A DNA stretch of 64,000 bases from positions 16,012-80,011 of IMG/VR virus record IMGVR_UViG_3300028569_000028. One strand, given 5' to 3'. Positions 40,847 through 50,912 of this stretch are shown piece by piece. Below the pieces are notes generated by a model, which saw only the letters and a program-made list of their open reading frames with translations, was not told the origin of the DNA and did no database searches. This DNA comes from a virus. Both the position numbers and the translations under genes were made by a program. How positions within the stretch are numbered: the first letter of the stretch is position 1; every line of letters begins with the position of its first letter.

Positions 40847-41215
40847 TTAGTACTGAATAATCAGTACATCTGTTTCTTCTAAGAATCCATCCAGTCCTAG
40901 GTCACTCCATGATATTTTATTTCCAATTACCTGATAGTCTATATCGTTTAACTGAGAAATTCCTCCATATATATCAATAGTAACAGCACTAGATACTAAG
41001 GGTGTTTGCGCAAGCGTCACAAATTTGTTATTTATATCAGCTTGAGTTAATTGAATTTTTTCAACAACAGAGCCTCCAATAGGAAAACCTCCTGCTGAAA
41101 CTCCATCACCCCCGTAAAATGCTTTTTTATCTACATCATAAACTACTTCGCTGCCTTGTAAAACAAGAGCAATTCTTTGAAGCGTTGTAATCTTAGGTGC
41201 TTTAAATATCGCCAT
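40847..41215 (-). CDS. Virion fibre-attachment-type protein (122 aa)
   Basis: N-terminal L-Q-R-I-A-L-V-L-Q-G-S-E-V-V-Y-D-V-D-K-K-A-F-like section followed by Y-G-G-D-G-V-S-A-G-G-F-P-I-G is the pattern of a common phage fibre N-terminus (GDG-T-GG turn). The C-terminal 60 residues are a beta domain resembling the tip of the next, coiled-coil, fibre. Overlaps the preceding gene by 14 bases. Confidence 0.6.
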   Translation of the reverse strand: MAIFKAPKITTLQRIALVLQGSEVVYDVDKKAFYGGDGVSAGGFPIGGSVVEKIQLTQADINNKFVTLAQTPLVSSAVTIDIYGGISQLNDIDYQVIGNKISWSDLGLDGFLEETDVLIIQY

Positions 41216-41390
41216 CGTAAACTCTTAAGCCTTGGTCAATTTGGGAAGAATCTATACTCCTATCCCCCATATCAATCTGGATATCACTTTCTAGTGTATC
41301 TCCCATATCGATATCGGCTAACTCGGCAAACGTTTCAGGAGGCTCTGTCCAAACAATTTCGGCTTTAAATTGGTCAAATTTCCAAGGCAT
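41202..41390 (-). CDS. Small acidic virion-cluster protein (62 aa)
   Basis: Acidic, with a repeated D-I-D-M-G-D / Q-I-D-M-G-D motif. Starts on the last base of the upstream stop and overlaps the downstream gene by 14 bases. Unknown; its place suggests a linker or assembly helper for the fibre. Confidence 0.5.
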   Translation of the reverse strand: MPWKFDQFKAEIVWTEPPETFAELADIDMGDTLESDIQIDMGDRSIDSSQIDQGLRVYDGDI

Positions 41391-42226
41391 TAATACCTCG
41401 TCTTTTGAACGGATACTATTAGTTTTTTTGTTGAGTCTACGTAAGTAACTAAAACGTCTTGCACTACTTGTGTATTATATTTATAACTATAAAGTTCGCT
41501 TATATTACTTGGAAATGTAGTGGCAATTTCATCCCACAAAACTTCATTTGGAGGAACGGTAGCTTCTTCTCTATGTTCAAACTGTCCTGTAAATAAATTA
41601 AACCTATAGTTTTTTAAAGTTTGACCTTTATAAACGGGATTAGAATTATCATAGTCAATCTGAATAAATCCAACTAATTCCTGTGCACCGCTTGTATTAG
41701 TTATTGTAAAGCCTGTGCCAAAATTGCTAGAGCTTGTCACAAGCCCAAGTCCGGCAGTTCTAATGTCCACAACAGAATTCGTCCTAGAAGCTGTAAAATC
41801 GTCTTTAAACAGCGTATTGAGCGTCAGGGATACTGCCATAGCAATTACTGAAGAAGGATCATTAGCGTTAATTTGAATCTCAATAGGAGTGGAATTCTGT
41901 GGAGCTGGATCTACCCCAAAATTATCAACGTTAAACCAAATGTGAAATGGCTTATTATCTGGAGCTGAGAAAAGTTTAATGTATGTATTTTGTAAAGAGC
42001 CAACTACGTCTGAAACACAACCTAGTGTTGTTTTGTGAGACTCAGAGCCTCTAAAATAAGAAACTTCAATTGGCTGGTTATCTAAATTATAATCAGCTCT
42101 AAAGTGTGTATAATAGCTTGAAATTACTGATCTGGTATCGGTTGTGCGAATAGATTGTCCATGAAAGTCATGAACTTCTTTAACTATAAGGCCGGGATCA
42201 TATTGGGAATTTTTATTATTAGCCAT
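41390..42226 (-). CDS. Virion beta protein (278 aa), head of fibre unit
   Basis: Beta-rich, including a section K-P-F-H-I-W-F-N-V-D-N-F-G-V-D-P-A-P with N-A-N-D-P-S-S-V-I-A-M-A, a fold element common in phage baseplate or fibre proteins. A late motif stands 15 bases before the start and CAGAGG is the ribosome site. It leads the unit that makes the long coiled-coil fibre. Confidence 0.6.
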   Translation of the reverse strand: MANNKNSQYDPGLIVKEVHDFHGQSIRTTDTRSVISSYYTHFRADYNLDNQPIEVSYFRGSESHKTTLGCVSDVVGSLQNTYIKLFSAPDNKPFHIWFNVDNFGVDPAPQNSTPIEIQINANDPSSVIAMAVSLTLNTLFKDDFTASRTNSVVDIRTAGLGLVTSSSNFGTGFTITNTSGAQELVGFIQIDYDNSNPVYKGQTLKNYRFNLFTGQFEHREEATVPPNEVLWDEIATTFPSNISELYSYKYNTQVVQDVLVTYVDSTKKLIVSVQKTRY

Positions 42227-42240
42227 TAAAACCTCTGTTA

Positions 42241-42252
42241 TATAAGGGTGTT
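42241..42252 (-). promoter_or_regulatory. Late promoter motif, copy 3
   Basis: AACACCCTTATA on the - strand, 15 bases before the 278-aa gene. Upstream arm GTGTTTTT pairs with AAAAACAC leading into the motif (dyad of 8 bp, loop about 20). Confidence 0.75.
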
Positions 42253-42282
42253 TTTTTACGTATTTCTAAGTACTTAAAAACA

Positions 42283-45200
42283 CTACACAGAGGTCGTTAT
42301 AGCTCTAAATTTAATAATTCCAGATACAAAACCAGTATAATTCAAAGATGTATATTGAATTTGCCCAGTGTTAGTTATATTAAAAATAACTCCTGTGGCA
42401 TCTCCTTTGGTGCTGATTGAGTAATCCCACTCCGAGCCTTTCTGTATACCTTCTAGTTCAAAGACCTCAAATAGGTCAGTAGTAGCATCTACAGACACCG
42501 AAATAAGAGCTTTGAAAGATCTAACAACAGCATTATTAAAAGTGAATCCAGTTATACTTTCAGGAACAACCTGAGAGTTAGAAAAAGAATAGCTTCCTTC
42601 ACTGAGATCGCCCGGAGATATACCAGCACTTACCAAAGCGTCTACCTGAGCTTTTGTGTAGTAACGAATATCTCCACGAGCATCTGTATGATACTGAATG
42701 TGGTCGTCGTTACTAAGTCCAGAAAGAAGTCCATGACTTGTTGCAACACCAGCTGGGGTATAAAGCTGAGTGCCTCTAAAATCAACATAAGATCCACCAT
42801 TTATAGATCTTGTTCTAGCCTTTGGTGTATTTGTGTAAGTATTAGCAGTTTCAAAAACAACACTACCGAGAGCTACAAATTCAGCAAATGGTAAGCCAGA
42901 TAAACTGGTAATTTCAGTACTTGCAGCAAGTCTAGCAGCTGTAACATTTCCGTACTCAGCAATACCTTGAATTGCTATAATTGGAGTTTCTTTATCATTT
43001 GTGCCAAATAAATGCACAAGAACAAAAGCATTATTAGCAACTTCTGTTAATTGCCAAGAACCTGAAATTAATTGATTATAAGGTAATCTTCCAGAAACTC
43101 CAGTATATCCAGCCGTTCCGCTATAAATAACTGGAAAGGAATCTGCAGCTTTTTTACGCCACAAGGTTCCTTGTCTAAATAAAACAGGAATTTGTGTTTC
43201 TGCGGGTAGAGTTAAAAGTAAATCCTCGTCACGAATTGTACCTTCGTCTGCTGTAAATTGAGCATGAGTTGCTAAGCTACCATCGCCATTAACTACGAAG
43301 TTTTCTAAAGCCAAACCAGATAAGTATTGCGCTCCAAAAACTGTGTGGAGATAACTGTGAGTTTCTCCATCCATTACTAAGCCGTGTCTTTCTTCTGCAA
43401 AGTATGAATGAGTATTTGTATCTGTATTCCAGTAAACAATAGACAATAAAGCATTTTCTTTAAATAATACAGAACCGCCAACTTGAGTAGTAGAAAGAAC
43501 TCCAGAAGCGTTATAATAAATAAAATGATTTCCAGCCAAGTTAGGAATTTGTATAGTTTCGGCAGAGGTTTTTGTAAACTTTATACCTCTTACATAGAAT
43601 TCAAAAGAAGCTCCAACTGGAGCAATAGTGAAAGTTCTATCTGGACCAGAATCGCTAAAACTTGTCGTAGATTCTGTTCTTGTGGCAAAACCAGTTGGTT
43701 CATTAGTTACTGTATTCTGAGCTTCTCTTCTAGCAGCAAGTTCATCTAAATGAGCTTTAATTGTTGAACCGTCGGCAACATCCCAATAAGCAGGAACTGC
43801 TTGTTGATTTGCTAAATCATCAGAATCTAAAACAACTACATTTGTTTGTCCGTTGACAGAAAGTACTGGAGCTGCAGAAATTTCAACATAAATGCTTCCA
43901 GACCAGCGATAACATAGATTTGTGTCAAGAGCAATATAAATCTTACCAGTTTCTCCAGTTATAGGAAAAGCTGCTAAATTAGCATATTCCACAACATCAT
44001 CAACATAACTTGGAAGGTAGGTTGAGTCAATTTTAGCTAGAGAGTTTAGTGGAGCAACTCCATTAGCTACACCTTTTTGAGAAACAGAAATCTTATTAGC
44101 GGCTAATTGATCTAAAGCTCCCGCTACGTTAGATACAGCTGGAGACCAGTTTCCTGAAACTCCCATTTTATATCCAGCATCAGTAGCTGTTGGTCCAAAT
44201 ACTGTCCTAGTTCCGGTTAATGTATCTGAAACTTCTCCTCTATGAACATTTATTAATTGATAAAAACAAGTTCCTGTTTTATTTATACTAATAAAAGATA
44301 AATCTATTTTTTGCAAAGAAGCATTAGCAATACTAATAAAGTTTGTTGCGGTTAAGTTTGCTGTTGAATTAAAAAATCCCGTCTGAGCGAATCCCCACAT
44401 TCCAGTAATTGCTAAAGCCCCTGCAGTATGTGTAATTCCGTAAATTCCATATGTGTCATACATTGCTACAGCAACATTTGCACTATTTACAATAACATTT
44501 GCGTAACCAAGTTTACAACGATACATTCCTATCGTAGTTCCAGCTACTGGAGTTCCTGCAATATTGAGAGTTCCTTCAATTGTACAATCTACAAACTCAA
44601 TAAAATTTCTATAAGTACTTGTTAAATTTACACCAGTTCCAGCTAATCCAGCAACTGAACCATTTACAAACGCACAGTTCTCAAATAAATGTCTTCCGGG
44701 AGTATCGTTGATAACTAAAGCGTATCCAGAAGTTGGAGCAAATTCAATATCTTGTACACGAACTCTATTAGTTTGAGTTCCTGTAATAGTTAAACTTCCT
44801 ATTATTTTAAATGGTCCAGAATTAGTATTGTTTCTAACAGCTGGCATAATATATAAATTGGAAACTGCATTACTTACTGTGATGTTTTCCACCATAGTAA
44901 TATCATTTTTTAAATGAATTAAAATTGCTGTATTTCCACCAATATTCTGTAACTGCGCTGCGTTTACTGCTGCTTGAACTGTTTTAAACGGCTTGTAAGG
45001 AGAACCATCTACCACAGTTCCAATATAGTCATAATTAACGTGTAATTCATGGTAATAAGTAGAAGCATCTAATTGATTTTGTACTGATGTAGAAGCTGCG
45101 TCTACATAAGTTTTAACAGCTTTTTGAGAAGGATAAAGTGTATCTGAATTTCCAGCTAATGTTCCATCTACTGATTTATTAGCAGTATCTTCTTTAGCAT

Positions 45201-45774
45201 TTAAAGCTGTTTGAGTGGCTGTTGAAATTGGCTTATCTAAGTCGCTTGTATTATCAACATTTCCAAGACCAATATCATTGGGTGAAACATAATCTGTAAC
45301 TTGAAGCCAATTTGCTGGATAAGCTACTGGATTATAACCAGCTGCTCCAATTGCTATAATCATTCTAAATGAAGCACCATTAAACATTACACCGTCACCA
45401 ACAGTATATGTTACTCCATTATTATAATCACCAGTCCAACTAACATCAGTAATTAAATCTAAAGCTGCTTGGGTAGCTGTAGAAATTGGCTTGTCTAAAT
45501 CACTTGTATTATCAACTTGGTCTAGGCCAATGTCGGACTTGTCCAGAACAACGTCACCAACTTGTGTGTTGACTGAAGTAACTTCTGATGGAGAAATTTC
45601 AACGTAAGAAGTTCCATTCCATTTATAAAGCTTTTCTGTGTCAGCTGCTAAATAGATTTTACTTAATTGTCCTACTAATGGAAAAGAAGAAAGGTCGGCA
45701 TATTCTTGAAAGCCGGTTCCGCCTCCCCCTCCAGAAATTGAAATATATCCAAGTCTAATTGCGGTATGAGCCAT
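42283..45774 (-). CDS. Large tail fibre/spike (1,163 aa)
   Basis: N-terminal region has two copies of the phage tail-fibre repeat D-N-T-S-D-L-D-K-P-I-S-T-A-T-Q, then K-A-V-K-T-Y-V-D. Residues about 260-520 begin with D-G-S-P-Y-K-P-F-K-T-V-Q-A-A-V and show regular beta turns, as in right-handed beta-helix spikes. A late section carries more fibre repeats (YYTKAQVDALVSA), and the last 100 residues form a beta domain (SFSNSQVVPESITGFTFN ... GQIQYTS) shared with two other virion proteins. Probably the main receptor-binding spike. Confidence 0.75.
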   Translation of the reverse strand: MAHTAIRLGYISISGGGGGTGFQEYADLSSFPLVGQLSKIYLAADTEKLYKWNGTSYVEISPSEVTSVNTQVGDVVLDKSDIGLDQVDNTSDLDKPISTATQAALDLITDVSWTGDYNNGVTYTVGDGVMFNGASFRMIIAIGAAGYNPVAYPANWLQVTDYVSPNDIGLGNVDNTSDLDKPISTATQTALNAKEDTANKSVDGTLAGNSDTLYPSQKAVKTYVDAASTSVQNQLDASTYYHELHVNYDYIGTVVDGSPYKPFKTVQAAVNAAQLQNIGGNTAILIHLKNDITMVENITVSNAVSNLYIMPAVRNNTNSGPFKIIGSLTITGTQTNRVRVQDIEFAPTSGYALVINDTPGRHLFENCAFVNGSVAGLAGTGVNLTSTYRNFIEFVDCTIEGTLNIAGTPVAGTTIGMYRCKLGYANVIVNSANVAVAMYDTYGIYGITHTAGALAITGMWGFAQTGFFNSTANLTATNFISIANASLQKIDLSFISINKTGTCFYQLINVHRGEVSDTLTGTRTVFGPTATDAGYKMGVSGNWSPAVSNVAGALDQLAANKISVSQKGVANGVAPLNSLAKIDSTYLPSYVDDVVEYANLAAFPITGETGKIYIALDTNLCYRWSGSIYVEISAAPVLSVNGQTNVVVLDSDDLANQQAVPAYWDVADGSTIKAHLDELAARREAQNTVTNEPTGFATRTESTTSFSDSGPDRTFTIAPVGASFEFYVRGIKFTKTSAETIQIPNLAGNHFIYYNASGVLSTTQVGGSVLFKENALLSIVYWNTDTNTHSYFAEERHGLVMDGETHSYLHTVFGAQYLSGLALENFVVNGDGSLATHAQFTADEGTIRDEDLLLTLPAETQIPVLFRQGTLWRKKAADSFPVIYSGTAGYTGVSGRLPYNQLISGSWQLTEVANNAFVLVHLFGTNDKETPIIAIQGIAEYGNVTAARLAASTEITSLSGLPFAEFVALGSVVFETANTYTNTPKARTRSINGGSYVDFRGTQLYTPAGVATSHGLLSGLSNDDHIQYHTDARGDIRYYTKAQVDALVSAGISPGDLSEGSYSFSNSQVVPESITGFTFNNAVVRSFKALISVSVDATTDLFEVFELEGIQKGSEWDYSISTKGDATGVIFNITNTGQIQYTSLNYTGFVSGIIKFRAITTSV

Positions 45775-45776
45775 AA

Positions 45777-46133
45777 CTAGTGCCTTTGTTTAGCAGCGTA
45801 AAATATTCTTGTAACGTCTAATGCACCAGAAACGACATCTACCTTAACTCTGGCAAATAAAGCTCCAGAACCAGCAATGTCCCAAATGTGAGAGCCTGAT
45901 GCATCTGTTATAGCTTGTGTCGATTCTACAATGTCAGCAAAATTTATATTGTCTGAGGAAATTTGTAAAATAAGACTCATGGCAGGAGAAACGCCATTGT
46001 CATAGTTAACTTGAATGGAAAACTCGCTTTCTCTGTCATCCAAAGAAAACGCTGGAGAAACCCATGTAGCATTAACAGTTTCTGGTCCATCCAATATCTC
46101 TTTGAGGCGAATTGCATCTAAAATAAAGCTCAT
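45777..46133 (-). CDS. Small virion beta protein (118 aa)
   Basis: Beta-sandwich-like sequence (WVSPAFSLDDRESEFSIQV, LFARVKVDVVSGALDVTRI) typical of phage Ig-like or discoidin-like decoration domains. Overlaps the membrane-protein gene before it (ATGA) and ends three bases before the spike gene start. Confidence 0.55.
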   Translation of the reverse strand: MSFILDAIRLKEILDGPETVNATWVSPAFSLDDRESEFSIQVNYDNGVSPAMSLILQISSDNINFADIVESTQAITDASGSHIWDIAGSGALFARVKVDVVSGALDVTRIFYAAKQRH

Positions 46134-46411
46134 TTTTCTTCCTCTTTTTTATCAAATTCTATTCTACCCTTGTCTGCAGTCATTCTTCTTCCTAAATATG
46201 CAAACAAACATCCAAAAAATAAATAATTAGCAGCATCTAAGTCAACAGTTCCCAGAATTTTAGTAACCTTCCCAATTTGTCCAAGAAGTGCTGTATTAAA
46301 AGATATGAAAGCAAAAGTAGCAGTTATGGAAGGCTTACCATCAACCCTTATCATTGGTAATGGTATTCCATACTGGTTCATTTTCTTAAACAATTCCTTT
46401 ATCTTTTCCAC
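46130..46411 (-). CDS. Small membrane protein, holin candidate
   Basis: 93 aa with G-I-P-L-P-M-I-R near the start, a hydrophobic stretch about residues 30-45 (TATFAFISFNTALLG) and a second about 60-74 (AANYLFFGCLFAYLGR), and a charged C-terminus. Two spans and late-operon expression would fit a holin, but no lysin is next to it, so this stays tentative. Confidence 0.55.
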   Translation of the reverse strand: MEKIKELFKKMNQYGIPLPMIRVDGKPSITATFAFISFNTALLGQIGKVTKILGTVDLDAANYLFFGCLFAYLGRRMTADKGRIEFDKKEEEK

Positions 46412-46896
46412 TATCTCTTACCTTTTTTCCAGTCTTCAAAAGAATAAACTTTAGCTGAAACAATAGTGTGGTTATCATAAAGCTTTGTAACAGCTCTTAA
46501 ATAACCCCGGTAAGCTCTATAATCTTTCTTTTCTTCCGTTGAAATTGCACAATCAGCAAGTTGCGTCCAGTCAGTCATTGCTAAAAGCTGCGTTCTTTTT
46601 CTTCTAAAGATCTTCCAAATATCTTCTACTGAGTTAGGAGAAGCTTCTTCAATCTTAAGCTCAACGCCTTCTGTAAGCTTGTAATACCTTACAATATTAC
46701 CATCAACAAGTTCCGTTTTTTCATCCACTACAAATGGTTGATTTTCTGGAGTTATATAACTTTCTTCAACCCACTTGGAAATTCCATTCCAATGTCCAAA
46801 AGCTAAATGATAGTCTCTATAAAGCTGGGCAAGTTCTGAAGTTTCAAATTCATGCACTTGCTCAATATCGCCTTGACGAACAATAAGCTTGTGCAT
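46411..46896 (-). CDS. Tail-fibre assembly chaperone
   Basis: 161 aa. The C-terminal 65 residues have R-K-R-T-Q-L-L-A-M-T-D-W-T-Q-L-A-D, then D-Y-R-A-Y-R-G-Y-L-R-A-V-T, which is the signature of the phage tail assembly chaperone domain (Phage_tail_APC type). These proteins help fibres fold and trimerise and are encoded beside their clients, here two fibres of over 1,100 aa. Confidence 0.72.
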   Translation of the reverse strand: MHKLIVRQGDIEQVHEFETSELAQLYRDYHLAFGHWNGISKWVEESYITPENQPFVVDEKTELVDGNIVRYYKLTEGVELKIEEASPNSVEDIWKIFRRKRTQLLAMTDWTQLADCAISTEEKKDYRAYRGYLRAVTKLYDNHTIVSAKVYSFEDWKKGKR

Positions 46897-46906
46897 GAAT
46901 TAATCC

Positions 46907-47392
46907 TTACTTAATAATTGCTTCTCTAGCCATTTGTCTTTGCTGCAATAGCTCTTGGAATTCCTCTCCAGATAAGCTTGTAGCTAAACCTATATCTTGC
47001 TGATCGCGATGGCGTAGAACTTTCCAATCATTTCCATCAAGAAAAGCTTGTGCTTCTGCATTTGCTTTTTCTTGCTCAAGCTGAGAAGTTATGTCAACAA
47101 TCTCAACTTCGTAGCTGCCCGGAATATGCATTTCCTGCATTTCATGTTGAGCTGGAACAATTTCTACATCTTGAAACTGTGGAGGATCAAATGATTCTCC
47201 GTTTTCATCAAGTACTTCTTGAGATTCAAGAACTGCTGGAGAAATTTCTACTTGCTGTTGAATTGTCTGGGCTGGTTCGCCAAAACTTTTCATGCCTTCG
47301 TGGTGAGAAAGCCAAGCTTGCGCCTCTTCCTGTGAAGGAAAAGACGCTTGGTTAGTAATTTGATCTTGTTTTTTTATTGATATTTTAATCAT
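46907..47392 (-). CDS. Second tail-fibre assembly chaperone-like protein
   Basis: 161 aa. The last 50 residues (AFLDGNDWKVLRHRDQQ, then S-G-E-E-F-Q-E-L-L-Q-Q-R-Q-M-A-R) resemble the C-terminal domain of other tail-fibre assembly proteins; the first 100 residues are acidic and Gln-rich. Lies directly between the large C1q-like fibre gene and the first chaperone. Confidence 0.62.
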   Translation of the reverse strand: MIKISIKKQDQITNQASFPSQEEAQAWLSHHEGMKSFGEPAQTIQQQVEISPAVLESQEVLDENGESFDPPQFQDVEIVPAQHEMQEMHIPGSYEVEIVDITSQLEQEKANAEAQAFLDGNDWKVLRHRDQQDIGLATSLSGEEFQELLQQRQMAREAIIK

Positions 47393-47394
47393 AA

Positions 47395-50300
47395 TTAATT
47401 CCTTCCACCAATATTAGTTTTTGTAATTGAAAATTGGTTCCATATGTTATTAGAAATTAAAGCTACCGCTCCTGAATTATTATGAAAAGTAGACATACTA
47501 AGGATATCATTCTTCTTTAAATAAATTATATCAGAATTTCCTCCTCCTACATTTGTAGTACCCGCTACTATAGATCGACGAGTACTCACTACTACTCCAT
47601 TCTTTACAAAACTCACGTCCACAACTAATCCAGTAGTCCAAGAAGTACTGGCATACAATATATTACCATTTACTTGATAATATCCGGCTTCTGGTGCAGT
47701 AAATACTCCAGTCGCATTATTCAAACTTGCATTCGTATCAAAAGATTTAGCTGAGTCATACGTAATAGTCGTTGGAGTAGATGCTGGAATACTTTGTCCA
47801 CTACTTTGAACGCCTCTCGCACTTACACGCTCAATATTCATGCCAGTTAAAGCTGGATTCTTGCTTGCGTTGATTACGAGGTAGCCGGAAGTTTGTGTTG
47901 AAATATCATCGAAATAGAATCGACTATCTGTATAAGTTGTATTGGCTACAGCTCCTGCATCGACTATCAAAACCCCTGTTACTTCATTATAAGAGTTAAT
48001 TAAAGTTCCGCGTGAGGAAACTGTCGTGTCTGTCCAATAATCTAAGTTACCGGAAACACCTTTACCGACTGATTTGTATAGTTGACGTGATACACCCTTC
48101 AAGCCCTTCCCAATCTGCACCGCAAAAGCTGCTGGGTTTCCTGCTGTACTTGGAGCGTTAAAAGCTCTTGTGTAAATCAACATTCCATTAGCATTCATAT
48201 CCGCATCAGTTTGCGTTGGTCTGTTAGTCAGCGTTGTCTGAGTTCTTGTATTTGTATTCGCTGCGTAAGTGAATGTAATGTAAGTTCCTACAGGAGCGTT
48301 AGCTAAAGTGCTAAGCGTGTAAGTTGCTGCATTAGCGTAGGTTAGAGGAGCTGTGTCTGTGCTGAATGTTTCTGGAGCTGTGAGGATTTGGTCGGAGAGT
48401 GCTGTAGCTAATACCGATACATATTGAGCATTTGAACTATTAGCTGTCACAAATCCATAAAAACTTTCACCAACATTTAATATTCTAGAGGTTGATGTTG
48501 AACTATAAAAACCTGCAGTTGCTATACCAGTTGATCTAGCTACTTCTGATCCATTAATATAAATAGCAGCCATCGAAGATGCGGCTGTATTTGCATTAAT
48601 TGATACATTTATATCAACTGCTGCTCTCTTCAACATAGTATAAATACCAGTTGAACTATCATAACTATAAATACCATTATTCGTATTAGAAGTTAATGCT
48701 CCGCTAATTCTTGTATTTCCAGCAAATGTGGCGAGGCTATTTAAAAAACTACTCTGGCTAACTGGCTGTGGCACATTAACAAAAGGAGTTACATTCACGC
48801 CAGTTACATTAGGCTTGCCGACTTTTGACATTGTGAAAGAAGCAAAAGCTGCGTTACTAGAAGGTATTCCTTGGGTGTGGGCACGAATAACATCTCCCAC
48901 AGCTAAATAACCTTGCCACGATACACAAGTTCTAGCGTTTGCTGTATAAATATCAGATATAGCTAATCTATTAATAGACGCAAGAGAAGAAAGAGCTAAA
49001 GTTAAATCCGGTGCATTTTTTGATAACCCCACTACAGTTGCGGCATTTGCATCATCAGAATAACTAATATCATAAACTCCAGCACTTTTAACCGTAAAAC
49101 TCGCACCATTCGTAGCATTGTCTAAATATTCAACATCCACTCCAATACTATCGCGAACGCTACTGAATCTACGAATCTTAGTTCCAGCAGAGCCGTAGCC
49201 ATTTGCTGTGTCAACTCTTACCGAGCTATCGCTTTCAGAAAACTGGGGAAGTGTGTTTGTTACAGAAACGGAAATGTCTTGTTCTTGGAAGCTTAATACA
49301 AGCATTCCGTAAGTTGGGGTAGCATTTAAAGCTACACGGATTACATCTCCAACAGCAACATCAGTTTCGCAATTTATTGAAGCGTATGTTCCGGCAACAA
49401 TGCCGTCAGCAGCTATAAGCTCAGAGTTTGTCCCAATTGTTGTGAGTGGTGTTCCTTGATTCTTTGTAATTGTTACAATAGATGCAGAGGATGATGAAAC
49501 TGAAGCACTTGCGTTAAGCTTCCCAGCTTTCTTCATCGTAATTCTTGTACCAAGAACGCTGTCGCTCTCCACAGTAAAAGCATCTCCACGAAGCTTAGCT
49601 TGTGTGTCAAACTTAACAATAGCTGTGGCTGTGCTACCTCTGCTGCTGGCTCCTTCAAAGCGTAGCTCAGAAGTTGGAATTGTAATTTTCTGGTCTGGGG
49701 AAACAGACACTTGCTTTAGGGAGCCTTGTTTCGTCATCGAGAACTCTGTTCTTCCGACTGCCCCAGTTGTTGCATTTTCTACATGTGCTCGAACTATGTC
49801 ACCAGCATTCAAGTATCCTGTCCATGAAACACTCTGGGGCTGATCGCTTGGTATATAAGTTGAAGCTAGTCTATTAGCATCACTAATAGATACAATACCC
49901 GTAGTAAGAGAAGGAGAATTTAAACTTAATCCAGTCCATCCCCCAGAAGCATTTCTTGTATCGGTAAAAGATATATTATAGATACCAGCGGTAACGGCTG
50001 TAAAACTTGCTCCATTTGTTGCAGAATCTTGATATAGAATATCCGAGCCAATACTACTTCTAATATTACTAAATCTTCTAATTACAGTTCCAGAAGAGCC
50101 AAACCCATTCGCAGTATCTAAGCGAATAGCTGAGTCAGCTTCCTGCACAAGCCCACTCTGAGTCAATGGAATGGTTAATGTTTGAGCGTTACCTGTAAGT
50201 TCCACAACAGTTTCAAGAAGCGAAGTAACAGCAAGTTCAGCAATTACATCGTCAATGCGAGTAACTGGAGACCCAGACTGAGGAAGAGCTGTAATTGTAT

Positions 50301-50850
50301 AAGAAATGCTTGCGCATGTTGCTGGAATAGTAAAGCCGACTTGACTAATTGCGCCTGAAACGTCATTAGCCAACTGAAGCTGCTCAGAAGCAACAATGTT
50401 AGCTGCGTTTGTTTCATCATAAATCTTAATTGTAACGTTACCAGCAGAAGCACTTGACTTACAGTTTAAGCGAAGAGTCATTGACTCGCCACGGAACTTT
50501 CTATCAACTGGAATAACTTGTTTAAAGCTTTGGTTAACGGCTGCTTGGTGCGTTAAAAGAGCAGAAACTTTTCCATGTAGTGGATCAGTTTGTGAAAGTG
50601 TAAGTCCTGTCTGGGTAAAACTTGCAAGAGAAGCTGACTCAAAATCTTGTACAAAGAATATGTCTGTTCCACCAACTCCACCGCCAGAACCAACTTCAAC
50701 CCAAGAGGATGAATTAGCGTCATAGCGTTTGATTTTGTTACTGTCATTAATGTCGCAAGCTAAGTCGCCAGCTTCTGGACTGACTAACGTTGCTAAGTCT
50801 TTTGGTGTCAAGACCAACGAATTTTTAATTTTAAAGCTGTTACTAGCCAT
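47395..50850 (-). CDS. Large fibre with C1q/TNF-like modules (1,151 aa)
   Basis: I start at ATG 50850 (AAGGAGA seven bases upstream); an in-frame ATG at 50880 lacks a ribosome site. The N-terminus (SFKIKNSLVLTPKDLA) resembles fibre attachment domains. Several jelly-roll modules follow with the recurrent F-T-(A/V)-x-x-A-G-(I/V)-Y-(N/D)-I-S-(F/Y) core about residues 285, 600 and, most clearly, at the C-terminus (F-T-A-P-E-A-G-Y-Y-Q-V-N-G), as in C1q-like domains of phage adhesins. Probably binds host surface sugars or proteins. Confidence 0.72.
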   Translation of the reverse strand: MASNSFKIKNSLVLTPKDLATLVSPEAGDLACDINDSNKIKRYDANSSSWVEVGSGGGVGGTDIFFVQDFESASLASFTQTGLTLSQTDPLHGKVSALLTHQAAVNQSFKQVIPVDRKFRGESMTLRLNCKSSASAGNVTIKIYDETNAANIVASEQLQLANDVSGAISQVGFTIPATCASISYTITALPQSGSPVTRIDDVIAELAVTSLLETVVELTGNAQTLTIPLTQSGLVQEADSAIRLDTANGFGSSGTVIRRFSNIRSSIGSDILYQDSATNGASFTAVTAGIYNISFTDTRNASGGWTGLSLNSPSLTTGIVSISDANRLASTYIPSDQPQSVSWTGYLNAGDIVRAHVENATTGAVGRTEFSMTKQGSLKQVSVSPDQKITIPTSELRFEGASSRGSTATAIVKFDTQAKLRGDAFTVESDSVLGTRITMKKAGKLNASASVSSSSASIVTITKNQGTPLTTIGTNSELIAADGIVAGTYASINCETDVAVGDVIRVALNATPTYGMLVLSFQEQDISVSVTNTLPQFSESDSSVRVDTANGYGSAGTKIRRFSSVRDSIGVDVEYLDNATNGASFTVKSAGVYDISYSDDANAATVVGLSKNAPDLTLALSSLASINRLAISDIYTANARTCVSWQGYLAVGDVIRAHTQGIPSSNAAFASFTMSKVGKPNVTGVNVTPFVNVPQPVSQSSFLNSLATFAGNTRISGALTSNTNNGIYSYDSSTGIYTMLKRAAVDINVSINANTAASSMAAIYINGSEVARSTGIATAGFYSSTSTSRILNVGESFYGFVTANSSNAQYVSVLATALSDQILTAPETFSTDTAPLTYANAATYTLSTLANAPVGTYITFTYAANTNTRTQTTLTNRPTQTDADMNANGMLIYTRAFNAPSTAGNPAAFAVQIGKGLKGVSRQLYKSVGKGVSGNLDYWTDTTVSSRGTLINSYNEVTGVLIVDAGAVANTTYTDSRFYFDDISTQTSGYLVINASKNPALTGMNIERVSARGVQSSGQSIPASTPTTITYDSAKSFDTNASLNNATGVFTAPEAGYYQVNGNILYASTSWTTGLVVDVSFVKNGVVVSTRRSIVAGTTNVGGGNSDIIYLKKNDILSMSTFHNNSGAVALISNNIWNQFSITKTNIGGRN

Positions 50851-50900
50851 GGATTCTCCTTCCTTTTTTCCAGAGGGCAAAAACTATTTTTGCCTCATGT

Positions 50901-50912
50901 TATAAGGGGGTT
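50901..50912 (-). promoter_or_regulatory. Late promoter motif, copy 4 (variant)
   Basis: AACCCCCTTATA on the - strand, one base different from the consensus, 51 bases before the C1q-like fibre. A short dyad GGGGT / ACCCC overlaps its 5' side. Confidence 0.65.
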
